Assembly: GCA_008973525.1 (NCBI GenBank)
Contig: WACJ01000225.1
Location: forward strand, 434,001 to 498,000
Reading direction: 5' to 3'
Length of the DNA stretch: 64,000 bases
DNA from: Stenopsyche tienmushanensis
Taxonomy: Eukaryota > Arthropoda > Insecta > Trichoptera > Stenopsychidae
Below are positions 33,930 to 45,160 of the stretch, piece by piece. Every line of letters starts with the position of its first letter. Position 1 is the first letter of the stretch. The notes below the pieces were generated by a model that worked only from the letters and a program-made list of their open reading frames with translations, did not search any database and had not been told where the DNA came from. Both the position numbers and the translations under genes were made by a program.

Positions 33930-36900
33930 AAAAATTGGGACTGTGTAAACTGCTTGATAGGGCGAACTTATACTCATCTTATGGACCTACGTTGGATAAT
34001 CTTCAATGATTGACGTTGCATAGGAAACACTTCGCTATACGTCGCCACATATTGCAAGTCTCAAAATAAATCTTTACGATACGAAACAAGAGCGTCGCTC
34101 CTCGCCGCCCGTGAAATAAACTAGTGTCGATGTTGAGGACGAGAAAGTCGTACCGTACGAAAAGGGTAAAGCCTGCTTCTGTATAGGAACATCACGAGTG
34201 TGCTCAATGGCAGTATTCTTCTCTTTTTTTGGAACTTAATTTAATGGTGTTATGTGGATGCTTGTCACGCGTCCAACGGGAAGCGCAGTGGCGTCGTCAA
34301 ATTTGACGCCAGTCAGATTGATCCATTGTTTACTTCAATTGCCGGAATCCGGTTGTCGCTTTCTGACATTTTACACCATAAATTACCAGGTCTTGTCAAC
34401 CCTCGGCAGTTGGGACCCACGCGGACGAAATACACAATTCAATCCGGTCGAAGACGACGTGTCTAATGTCATTCAGGCGGTGTGATTTGAATTATGAGAT
34501 ACGCGCGGGAATTCCACTTGAGTCCTGTCTCCTTGGATCGAATGAAAATCTGAATTTCTGCATTTAGAATTATCAATTTTATTTTTTAAAATGGATAGGG
34601 TTGGGTTGGAATCAGCATACAAATTTCATTCAAGAGCGGGTCCGCGGACTACATAAGTTTAAGAGCCTCTGCACTATATCAATACTTATAGACGATTTCC
34701 CTTGGAGATTTTTTTAATGGGTTAATTATTTTTATATGGCGAATTCCTATTGTTCACCATATTTGGTTAAATTAGGATAAGGATTTTTTAAGGTAAGGAA
34801 GGATCTATCTATTCATCGAATCAGAAAATCAGAATTAATCTGTACATAGATGAGTTTTCATGAAAGGATAAGGATGTGTTTAAAAATATCCATATAATAT
34901 CTATATTAAACGGAAAAAGACCTAATATGGATTTGATCATCATGCTATATTCAGATTTACTGTGCTGTGGTGTGATAAGCATATAGATGAAAATAATTTG
35001 GCTAGATACTTAATACTGTGATATCATATTTTAAAATGCAGCACGCTTTTCATGACATTCAATAGCGAAACGTTCTTGCACGTCCTGATACTTTTTTATA
35101 TGCAGTTCTTGCAGAATCACAAATTTCTGCTGCTGAAAGTTTTGCTGACTGATTTGCAAGAATATGTAAATGGCTATGCGCTTTTATTCAAATTAGTTCA
35201 ATTGAAACTGGTGAGTCTCCGGTTCGAATGGTGTTATTTAATATGCGAGTACAATATCCGACTTCAAAATGTATAACATCGTTCATAATATGGAATATTT
35301 TTGCATTGCAAATCTGCGAAATATTCCATTGATTTAATTTAAAAACCTTTCGAACGATGAAATATAAAGATAAAGTGCTTATAATATTTTAATGTGCAAG
35401 ATAATGGTTGTTCTATCAATTAGCAAAGTTGTGAGAAATAGTAGCGCTCATTGGCTATTTTATATAATTAGCAATTCATTGATCTAGATATTAAAATTTA
35501 TAAAAATGCAGATACCAATGTATCATTCTATAAGATGCTGCTTATATTATTGAACTGGATTTTTTCTCTATTATCGGTCATAATAGATCATTTTTTAATT
35601 CTTGAATATATTCGACAATATCTCTCGTAATGGTAGTCAGTCTGGCATTTAAAATATCTGAAACGAAATTTAATAGTAATATTTTAAGAATTCGCCATTG
35701 ATGCAAATAGGTCCTTTTGGATGCTTTTCACTAATAATTCAAATTGTTCTGGACTTCGTGTGCACGTTAATCATCCAAATATATAATATTCTTGCCATTA
35801 AAACCATATGGATATGATTTAATGCCATCTTAGACGCTAGCTAAGTCCAGACATAAATTCGATATTTTTACCATCCTCTTGCAATCTCTGCTGAAAATCA
35901 CTAAATCTCAAACTCAAATCCACTGAAGTTATTTGCACACTAGCTCTCTTATTATATACAGTAATTTTGAGCCAACTTTGATATTTTATGTTGTAGCTTT
36001 TATGCCTCGATTAAAAGTTAATATCAAACATAATAATTTGCCTTGAGTGTTGTTATTACATCGTAATACACCGGTTGCAATAATGATTTCGTATTTGTTT
36101 ATGGATTTATGGGTTTAGTCATGAAAATTATATATTTTTTATTTGAAAGACTTTATGAACTACTATAGATTGAATCCAGACCAATTTTAGCGGATGTATA
36201 GCTTTTAACAGTTAGCTGATATGATCGATGCAATCCAGGAATAATTGTATTAACACCATCCAGGATATTATCATATTCTCTTCCATTAACTCTTTATGGG
36301 AATTGTGAGTCTTGTATTATCGAACATCTTATTAATTATTTAACACATTATGTTACGGGCCCTCGTTAACGCGTTATGTTTTCTACAATTTAATTTACTA
36401 AAACTGACCGTTTTTATGAAGATTTACTAAGCTTAAAAATCCAGTATATATCTACAATTATAAAACTTAATTTGTATTAATTCTCTGGTTGAAGACTTTA
36501 ATATATGTAAATCTATCATATCAAAAAGTCGTCATATCCAAAGAACTATAAAAAGTTTTAAAAAAACTTAATGTTGAGAATAACATGTATAATAATAGTA
36601 TTAAATATCATGTTATAAAAGGGGGTCTCGACTCAGAAAAGGTTGATTGCCCATAACATAAATAGTACTATGCTTGTAAATAGGCATTTCTTGGCGTTTA
36701 CGTCTTTAAAATTTGGTCTTCAACTCTAATAAAATTTAAACAAGATGATCTGTCTTGTATCCAGCAATGCTCTGGAAGATCATCTTGTCCCACTGTATGA
36801 ATAAAGCCTGTCAAGTTCGAGTAAGCGAGTATCTACTTCCATTACAAGTTCGAGCGTTCATAAGAAGCCTTTTTGTTGTTTCTTTTTTATTTTGCCCATT

Positions 36901-38630
36901 GAAGTTGTGGTCACACGTACATCTTAACTCCAGCCCACATCGACTTAATAAAATAGGCGCGATGTTTACAAAAGATAATATTACTGGTTTGACACCCACG
37001 ATTTATAACAACTATCGATCCACATGGTTCCCAAAATTGAACAAAGCGTTGCGGAGATTTATGTGACAATCTAGTAGAATTTAAATTCGTTATCGACTTT
37101 CCTGTTCGATATCACATAAAGTATCTTCGATCGCATATTGAACGACCAAGAAGTGGTAATAACTCGAGCCTCTTCATTATATTATAGTCAGTTGTCGACT
37201 TACAATCACATCGACATGCAGACTTTCGCATTTATGTAAAAAAAGTTAGTAATTTTTAATATTTAACAAATATTCCCTGTGTTCATTTTAAGTAAATTGC
37301 ACTGTCTTATTTTGAAACAACAAAAAAAATGCACTGCTTAGTGAAATTACATTAAACTATAAAAGTGATTTATTTTACTTCCTAGCCCTACAAGAATTTT
37401 ATATTTGATGGATTAAGGTGGTATTTGTAGCTTCAAAACGTACTATTAAACCCCTTAAACGAGTATGACGAAATATTTCGTCATAACGAAAAAAGCAACT
37501 GTAGCGGGTATGACGAAATATTCCATCGAGACCTTTCAAAAATTATCCTCTAGTGACCCCCCGTTGCGGTCTCCACGGCAGAATAATGTGATAGTCGGGA
37601 CTGTTGCAGTGGCGAAGGCAACGAAATAGGGGCTCGAGAAGCCTCCCGAAATTTTACAAAATATACAAACAAACCTGGACATGTTTGTAAGAAAAACAAG
37701 TACTATAACTGTAATTGCTAAAATGTATCTGAAGTTTTCAATGGATATCAGGAGCAAAGATGATGAAAACGTCCCAGAATTGAGTAAATTATATTATTGA
37801 ATGTTGAAGGTTGTAAAGATAGCATATATTACGTTAGTATATCGCATTTAGTTGGCGGAAGAAGATAAAGACTGACATTGAATATAAACGGGAAGCATCA
37901 GGAAAACAGGAAACAGCTACATTAAAGGTCCTCGGGAATACTAAATCAAATTCAGCACATTGCCTATTTTAAAATGTATTATCTAAATTCTCCATCTTTG
38001 TCCTTGTTCGGGTCATCTTCAGCGTCTATTGCATTCCTCTCCGAGGAAGCTCAACGATTCAGAAGTTGTTTCTCACATACTTTTTTTTCAATGATTTATA
38101 ACGAGTATCACATGCTAACGATAGATATCCAAAAAAATATACATTATTTCAATGTGCATCTTTTTCGGTTGATTCCCATACAAATTGAATATCATGCTTG
38201 ATATAAAACATATGTTGTCTGATCGCGCCCTGTGGTCTGCGTGGATGTGACGCCATAAATTTGTTAGATAATTAATAAAGCGCACTCAATTATTCAACGA
38301 CGGATAACATATGTGCATGATGTTTGCCAATGCTAAAAGATGTAATACTGCGAATTTTAAATTTGTCACACTTGATATGAACAATGAATTCGGGATGACA
38401 ATAAAATTCATGGAAAAATGTTGTTTTTGCATACCACGTATTAAGTCATTGAATGCGAGGCGTGGCAAATCGAAATTGGTATGTAGGTCTTTTAAATGCG
38501 ACGTTCGGATTTATCCTGCATTGACAATTTTCTCACTGGATTCTGTCTTCTTTCTAAATATGAATAAATACGAGTACCAATTAATCTGTACGTTTTTAAA
38601 CTTCCCCATTTAGCTAGGGTTAAAACTGGT
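33930..38630. other. long region with no recognised gene
   Basis: This is mostly AT-rich unique sequence. Overlapping plus-strand frames at 34252-34485 lie in a CpG-richer patch (34050-34530) but show no motif or splice support. A near-palindrome (AAGATGATCTGTCTTG / GGAAGATCATCTTG) lies at 36743-36789. A TTAA-associated paired palindrome at 37446-37526 is listed separately. Confidence 0.35.
37446..37530. mobile_element. piggyBac-like terminus with paired palindromes
   Basis: TTAA (37446-37449) and ACCCCTTAAACGAG are followed by the perfect 20-bp palindrome ATGACGAAATATTTCGTCAT (37465-37484), and 45 bp further by a second partial copy ATGACGAAATATTCCAT (37510-37526). The layout parallels the ends at 55.3 and 59.5 kb. 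No partner terminus was found. Confidence 0.45.
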
Positions 38631-38939
38631 TGAGTAACAAGAAGGCTGATTCTCGAGCATGTTTTTATTTTACCATAATATTAAGTCAGGCTCACTCCGC
38701 TTCCTTTTTCTTCCAAATTCTTCTAATGATATATTAGCTGTTTCTAAATATGATTGTCCTGATGGATCTTTAATTTGTCAATCTAGCATTTTGGATATTC
38801 CCCATCTCCACTATTTTAGCCTTTGCCACTTTATATAGATTTTTTTTCATCGTTAAACTTTTTGTTGGAAGAATTACAACACACTTCAAAGATAGTAAAA
38901 GCCTGAATGTCATGGACGATCAAAACGTATGTATTCCTT

Positions 38940-39228
38940 TGATGCGATGTTTACCGTTAGAAAATTGGCAATTTTTTATTCCTTGATTTAAATACAGCTA
39001 TTCCAGTTTTCCAGGGTTTTTTTCATTATATATTCTCCATATATGTTAAATAAAGTAGGGGAGAGTTTGCACCCCTGTCGGGAAACCTTTTTAATCCGAA
39101 ATTTATTATGCATCACATTGTATACCTTAACCGATATAGATTTCTGATGCAGAATTTCTGTGCTTGTAATAGATTGTCCCGTTAGGAATGTCGTTTTTTA
39201 AAAAGTCTAATTTTGAACAATAAATATT
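38940..39228 (-). pseudogene. RTE-type LINE reverse transcriptase fragment
   Basis: On the minus strand near 39020-39115 the reading RIKKVSRQGCKLSPTLFNIY continues into GEYIMKKTLENW. RQGC-LSP-LFN-Y-EYIM is the conserved palm/fingers motif of RTE/BovB-class non-LTR reverse transcriptases. The downstream part is interrupted by stops and no catalytic YADD is recognisable. Toward higher coordinates the fragment ends at the border of hAT copy H2. Confidence 0.65.
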
Positions 39229-39654
39229 CTCGCCGAAATCTGGACGCTTGGAAACAGTGGCGTAACTACTAATTGGCGAGCTAAGGTGACGCCTAGCGGC
39301 AGTAACTGTACGTATGCATATATACAGTACATATATGTTATTCAAATTGTTATATTAACCTTTTCCTACCGGTAATGTATTTACTACACCTCGACCTCTA
39401 ATAATTGGAATATCGATATGAAATATAATAGATACGGGGTTCAGAATTTTTGTATTCCTCCGTAATATAATTACGAATCATATCGGAGTATTATAGTATA
39501 TAAGTATTCATCTGCAGCGACGGAAATAAATAATTTATCGGGAAATCGGGAATTTAGCAAGTTTTAATCCGTGTCTCAGCAGAAAGGAATTTTATCAGTC
39601 ATATTGATGGCATTATACGAAAATGGGGGCTTATGTTAGCGTTTAAATATCTGA

Positions 39655-39762
39655 TGATGATATCTCCAACGAGTGTGGAGGCTGAGCGTACATTTTCAGC
39701 AGCAGGTTGCCTGGCTACCAAAATCAGATCCAGTCTTTTAATATTAAACAAATGGACTTATT
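39655..39762 (+). pseudogene. hAT transposase C-terminal dimerisation fragment
   Basis: The plus frame reads SPTSVEAERTFSAAGCLATK and continues IRSSL to a stop at 39762. This is the hAT C-terminal dimerisation motif (S-x-E-R-x-F-S-x-A-G). Parts of the same segment survive on the minus strand at 53085-53165 (PPTSVEAERA) and at 43300, which identifies family H2 as hAT. The rest of the transposase is gone. Confidence 0.85.
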
Positions 39763-39855
39763 AGTAATTTTTGATCAAATTTATCAATGTAATTTCTTAA
39801 ACCATTGAAAATCCCGATCCCGGAACCCGGGGACTGATCCCGGGATGGTCTAATG

Positions 39856-41043
39856 CAGGGGTGGCCATCCCAAATGATCTTGCGGGCCACTTTGGCAATG
39901 CATCATAATTCCGCGTGCCGCGTATAAAATTATATATCCCCATATTAGATTTAGATATACTATAGACATTTTTTAGACATTCTTTTTTCGCCCGTGGCAA
40001 GTATTTAACTTGCGCCCCCCCCCCCTCCCTCCAATTTAAAAAAGTTAGCCACTGAGGGATCATCCGTTATCGTATCGATCATAGAAAATGTCGCAAAAAG
40101 TCCTAAAAGAGGACGGAGTGGCCATAAAGTCTGTGTGTCCAACCGGTCCACTTTTCGGATCACTGACATGACGAATGAGCACCTCGCGATCAGATGCCAT
40201 ATTCGAACATGCCTACAAAGTGATTACGAACTCTCATTGCAAAACGAAGTTGTGCGAAGAAGACTGATCAGATGCGTTGTTTAAATTTTACAAACGGTCA
40301 AAAATATTTTTGTCTTTATTTTATTGCGAACTAATGCCCGCTGGGTCGTCCCAATATTTGAGCGATAACGAAAAAAATAGGGATTAAATAACTTAGTATA
40401 TATTATAAAAACGGTCAGTCAATCAGTATTGGTTCATTGGTTCTGTGTTTTGCGCCCCAAGTCCAGTTACGCCCATGGCGGGCGCCTGCTTTGCCACCCC
40501 ATTGTTACGGGCCTGCTCAACGTACATTGTAAAAAAATATATGTAACACTAAAAATTAAATATAAGAAATATATAAATATAAATAAAGTTATTAAAAAAT
40601 ATTTTACTAGTGCGATATTTGTTTCTTCACTAACTTAGCTTTTGCAAATCGATCTCAGTTTGGGTATTTGACTTTATTTTTGGGTGATGGTCAACCAGTT
40701 CTATTTGGAGATATTCTGGGGTCGATTCGAATTCAACATGAACAGGAGATTAACATATTTCAAAGAAGTTGTTGTGTTTGAAATATGTTCATCGTTTCAA
40801 TTGGCTTTCAGCGGCTGTAAGTTTTCTTGTTTTTTTTTTTTGCATATTTGATGTAATTGTTACATTTTGATTTCTTAAATTCTTTAACAATGGAAAGTGC
40901 TGAGTGTAAATACTTTTCAATTGCGATTTCTTTGGCCATTATAAAATAAATATATTTTCTAAAAGTGTGATGAATCTCGCGGGCCGAAAAAATGTTCAAG
41001 GCGGGCCGCATGTGGCCCGCGGGCCGCGGGTTGGCCACCCCTG
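39856..41043. mobile_element. hAT element (CAGGGGTGGCC ends), 8-bp target duplication
   Basis: The termini CAGGGGTGGCCATCCC and, read inward, CAGGGGTGGCCAACCCGCGG carry G+C-rich subterminal sequence typical of a widespread hAT group. A perfect 8-bp duplication GTCTAATG lies at 39848-39855 and 41044-41051. The 1188 bp are non-coding and include a further insert (39989-40515) and a 13-bp perfect hairpin AACATATTTCAAA/TTTGAAATATGTT at 40752-40789. Confidence 0.93.
39989..40515. mobile_element. family F unit inside the hAT element
   Basis: This block matches 46951-47484 from end to end. It begins CGCCCGTGGCAAGTATTTAA and ends GGGCGCCTGCTTTGCCACCC...GGGCCTG. Between these lie the shared 'gtcctaaaagaggacggagt' and 'cattgcaaaacgaagttgt' blocks. 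Equal extent at two loci marks it as a discrete mobile unit; no target duplication was identified. Long poly-C (40012-40025) may be a length-variable tract. Confidence 0.65.
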
Positions 41044-41079
41044 GTCTAATGCAACCCCGAAATGCAAACCGAAATATTT

Positions 41080-43180
41080 ACATATTTGTGATCTACGTTC
41101 TTGTTTCGAATAGATTACTGCAATAAGAATCCTGTAAGTTTTCTTCCATTTTCTGGATTCTTATTGTAAAGGCTCATATCTAGATTGTGGCATATTGAGA
41201 TCACCTACATCCGATAATGATTTTTAAGGGAATGATATAAAACATAATTTCAAAGGTCATTAAAAATTAAATCAAATAAAAAATTTTGCATACATAATTT
41301 AGTATATTGTGCGGTGTAAAACACCGAAAGCCCTGAGGGAATTTTCGACGAGCGTTCCCTAAATTTAGTTTTTTTTTACATGTATATCAAAAATTACTGG
41401 ATCGATTTAAGTTGCTTTAAAAGTTAACACAATTTGCATTAAATTATGTATTATTGATTAATAGATTGTACGAAAATATTGACGATTGATTGGATAATTT
41501 GATGTCCAAATAGGTTTTTTTGCTTTGATCCATTCATTTATAAATACAATGTTTGAAATGTGTATAATTATTGGATGCGTAGGCTGATTGAGTCACGATG
41601 TATTTCTTTGAATTAATGAAGAATGCTGTGTCCCTGCATTTTTGTAGTTCAAACCAGAAGGTATCAGCGGGTCAAGTTATTTCTGCTCTGCTGTCTGGTA
41701 GATGATAGGACTGTTTATGTTAGGAAGGTGTCAGCATTTGATTCATCTCAAGACGTTTTTTAAGGCACGTGTTGAAAAATAGCACGCGCATCATCACGCA
41801 TTTTAATAAAGACGTAAAATTGTGAAAATCTTTAGATTTCCAATGAAATGACACATGAGATTAGCCGGTGTTCGATATGTTCTAAATTGAAAAGGTCTTC
41901 GTTCGACGAGGATTAGGCTTATCAGCTTACCGAACTCGCTTTCGTCCCGCTGAGCCGTTGATTCCTTCGATTTTTTTTCCGTATATCAGATGATGTCCTC
42001 GTGTGTGTACGAAAATACCGTACATTTTTCTTACAAAAGGACAGATTTCATTATCCTTCGGCCATTGTGCTATTACAGCAACTTTTCACAATATTGAATG
42101 CCTCGAATTTGTAAAGTGGCGAATATGCGAGGAAGGTAGCGCACAGGATATTGGATTATTTATATACGCTCCTTGCAAAATATCCTATTTCGGCAGATCC
42201 CTGAATGGAATCTTTTAACGGCACATAAGGACGGAATAAAAATTTCATACGAGCTCAGCCTCTATTAATCGAATGCCGAGTCCCATGTTAATAATTTAGT
42301 GTTTGGCTTAATTTTTTAATATGCGGAAAGGCCGCTTTCACTGCGCCGGTATCATCACGCCCGTGATGTATCGTAAAGTTTCGACGTTTTGCATTTAAAA
42401 ACTATAATATGCAAATGAGACGAACGGACTCGCCTGCTGGATTCCATATTTATCTATTGCATGAGTTATGGGCGCATTAAAATCGAATAAAATCTAGTAT
42501 TTTCGTGTATTTTATAATTCGAAACGAGACACGATTAATTGTGATGATGTTTGTGGTTATTGGTATACCGTGTGACTCGTTTTTTACTACACTAAAATAC
42601 ATGTTATGCATTCTCAACACTTGTTTTCGTCACCATTTTCTTGGAACAACCACTGGTTAACTGCCAATAACTGATAGCGAAGATGCCATTTAACCTGTCC
42701 ATCGCCAAGAACAAACAAAATAAATAATTCGCTTTTAATTGCGAATTTAATTTCATCCAAGGCAAACCAGATGGCAATGTTTATTGAACCAAACAAGGTA
42801 ATTTGATACCGATAGCTCCTGAAAAATAAAAAATGCAATAAAAATTGACAGCGATGGTCTTAATTAAACCCTTTTACAGCTTATGCTAAACATTTTGATT
42901 TGAATTGCTAAAAAAGCATAACATTCGTACAATTTTATAACGTGGTAATACGAAACTAACACGTGCACCATTGATCTAATCAAACATCAAAAAGTAAATA
43001 TCAAAGAGTTCACATAATTGTTTTCATATAATAAAATCTAAAAATATATCCAATGTTAGTCGAATCGACTCATATGCATATTTAAAGCATAAATTATGTT
43101 ATATTGCTTTCAGAATCAAAAATTGTTCAAAAATTCGTGGTAAAATATGGATTGAGACTAGGGAATTGACGATAAAAGAT
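41080..43180. other. largely unique DNA, no gene recognised
   Basis: No motif-bearing open frame or repeat border was seen. The 41750-42500 part is less AT-rich and free of repeats, and could hold conserved non-coding sequence. Confidence 0.35.
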
Positions 43181-43189
43181 AAAAATAAA

Positions 43190-43750
43190 ATTCAAAAATA
43201 GATAAAAAAAAACACTAAAAAATTCATATATTATTTTGAAAATATGCCCGAAACATTGAAGCATCGAGTGTTTCGTTATTTAGACTGGATCTGATTTTGG
43301 TAGCCAGGCAACTTGCTGCTGAAAAAAAACCGCTTTCTGCTGAAACACGGACTAAAACTCGTTAAAATCCCGATTTCCCGACAAATTATTTATTTCCGTC
43401 GCTGCAGATGAATACTTAAATACTATAATACTTCGATATGATTCGTAATTATATTATGGAGGAATACAAAAATTCTGAACCCCGTATCTATTATATTTCA
43501 TATCGATATTCCCATTATTAGAGTCGAGGTGTAGTAAATACATCACCGGTAGGGAAAGGTTACTATAACAATTTGAAAAACATATATTTACTCTATGTAT
43601 GTATACATAGATTAGACAGTTACTGCCCATAAGCGTAGCCTAAGCTCACCAATTAGTAGTTATATTATTGTTTCCAAGTTTCCAAATTTCGGTGGGAATG
43701 TCTCGATTTAGTAGTCTTCATCGTGTTGGTGAGGTGAACGAATCTGAAAA
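43190..43750 (+). mobile_element. hAT family H2 fragment
   Basis: It matches the 52.75-kb copy from 'aaaacactaaaaaattcata' to 'gtcttcatcgtgttggtgag'. The minus strand retains a remnant of the C-terminal AGCLATKIRSSL segment near 43285-43320. Both TIRs are missing. Confidence 0.7.
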
Positions 43751-43859
43751 AATATAAGCAAAGTTCAGAAATTAGCTAGTTCAAACGTTTACATTTTTAT
43801 TGCAAATATTGCTATTCAATAACATCCATATCAATTGCATACATAGTTTTATGCAATTG

Positions 43860-43940
43860 ATGTACACGTTGTAATCAACCATTCTTTGTGGTCATCTCTA
43901 CCACAACATACACAAAACGGATATAGCATTAATCATCTTA
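43860..43940 (+). repeat. short dispersed repeat, pairs with 45830-45900
   Basis: 'gtggtcatctctaccacaac...acaaaacggatatagca' matches 'ggggtcatctgcaccatacc-caaaacggatatagca' at 45.85 kb. The latter lies inside the composite inserted in mariner M4. Confidence 0.4.
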
Positions 43941-43969
43941 GTATTTTATTATTTAAATTTAGTAAATCA

Positions 43970-44125
43970 AACTAAACCCATATCAAGACGATCGATCGAA
44001 AATATGCATACTTCAGATTACCCAAATTTGTTGGTCTGGTGAAAAAATTTTCCACACTCTAGAGTTTGAACCCAAACATTCATAATAAATGTCCAGGATC
44101 TAAACAATTACATTCGGATTTGTAT
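43970..44125 (-). repeat. SINE-like dispersed repeat (family S)
   Basis: It contains 'caagacgatcgatcgaaaat', 'ttggtctggtgaaaaaattt' and 'agagtttgaacccaaacatt', the last reading on the minus strand as GGGTTCAAACTC, a B-box-like block. Confidence 0.45.
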
Positions 44126-44689
44126 GTTATATATGCACTTAAATTCTATAGTGTCTTTGAATAATTTGAAGACATTTGGTCAATTGGTGATTCTATCGAA
44201 AAACGGAGGTCAATTGATTGACAAAAAAATTACACAATAAACAATCGTGACACGGATCATAATCATCATAATTTATTGTTTCCTATCACGATATATAGTT
44301 TTTTGTGAATAAATTACAAACTATAGCGAATGAGCAATGTAAATTTCAATAATAAATACGTTCTGAGATGATCTAATAAATCTGCATATATTATAAAGAT
44401 AAATCATAAATTGTATCAAATATCGCTGCAACGTTGTGTTAAATTATTTGCTTGCATAAAAAATATAAATGGCAAGATTCTTATGTTGATGTATCATAAA
44501 TATATCAGGTCAGACCATAAGTTCGTGCGCATTTTTGGGAATTTTTAAACAATTATATGTTTTCCTCTACTATCTACAATTTTAGCTTTTTAATTTCACT
44601 GCTGTATAGAATTAAACTTTTTTCCATACTAAAAGGAGTAAGCAGAAAGCAGCAAAAGCTACCAATTAAATTCACTAATTTGTTGCAGC

Positions 44690-45160
44690 GTATGCAGTCT
44701 AGCGTTATCATGATAAAACAACACTTTCTTGTTATTCACCAATCGTGGTTGTTTTTTAATCAATTCTAAGCCATCTGCATTAATAATTTGATTTGTTTCC
44801 AACAGTTCATAATAAATCACACCATAAACATCCCACCAAAAACCTTTTTTTTAGGGTTGAATTGACTGCTTATCGTTATCTATCCACCGTCTCTTTTTTG
44901 TGGCGTTATGATAAATAATCCATTTTTCGTCACCTGTTACCAAACAGTCTAAAAATGGCTCTCTTTTGAAGCGCGATTAAAGGGAAGTGCAGATGTTTAT
45001 TCGTTGCTAGCAATTGGATTAGGATAGCTCATGCGGTATCCACTTTTTTTTAATTACGAAAGATTGTTCCATGAGATGAATCCATCCTTTCTGCGATCTG
45101 ATCCACTGTTAATTGTGGCCCTGACTTTTAGAAGATTTTTAACAACGTCGTTATCAAAAT
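44690..45160 (-). pseudogene. mariner transposase (M4), broken
   Basis: Minus-strand order: LTVDQIAERMDSSHGTIF (second helix-turn-helix), ALQKRAIF, LVTGDEKWIIYHNATKKRRW (first Asp), then GVIYYELLETNQIINAD and YHDNARLHTLQQ (second Asp). The third Asp block is missing before the 3' inverted repeat. Frameshifts separate the HTH and catalytic parts, and the N-terminus is displaced by the insert at 45161. The sequence differs clearly from M1-M3. Confidence 0.8.

Larger units (their letters stand above)
39229..41075 (-). mobile_element. hAT family H2 element (reverse), split by a second hAT
   Basis: In reverse orientation it carries the H2 landmarks 'cgaaatctggacgcttggaa', 'ggtaatgtatttactacacc', 'cgggaaatcgggaatttagc' and the GGATCAGTCCCCGGGTTC-like end region. 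H2 sequence resumes after 41044 ('gcaaccccgaaatgcaaacc'), showing that the 39856-41043 element was inserted into it. Its final terminus is degraded. Confidence 0.7.

Noticed and set aside
34252..34485. Two overlapping plus-strand frames in a CpG-rich patch
   Set aside because: No motif and no splice sites; overlapping frames are expected from the lower stop frequency there.
36765..36820. Micro-exon reading MLWKIILSHCMNKACQVR with GTAAGC donor
   Set aside because: Cysteine spacing does not match RECK knots, the acceptor lacks a good pyrimidine tract, and such short bordered frames arise by chance.
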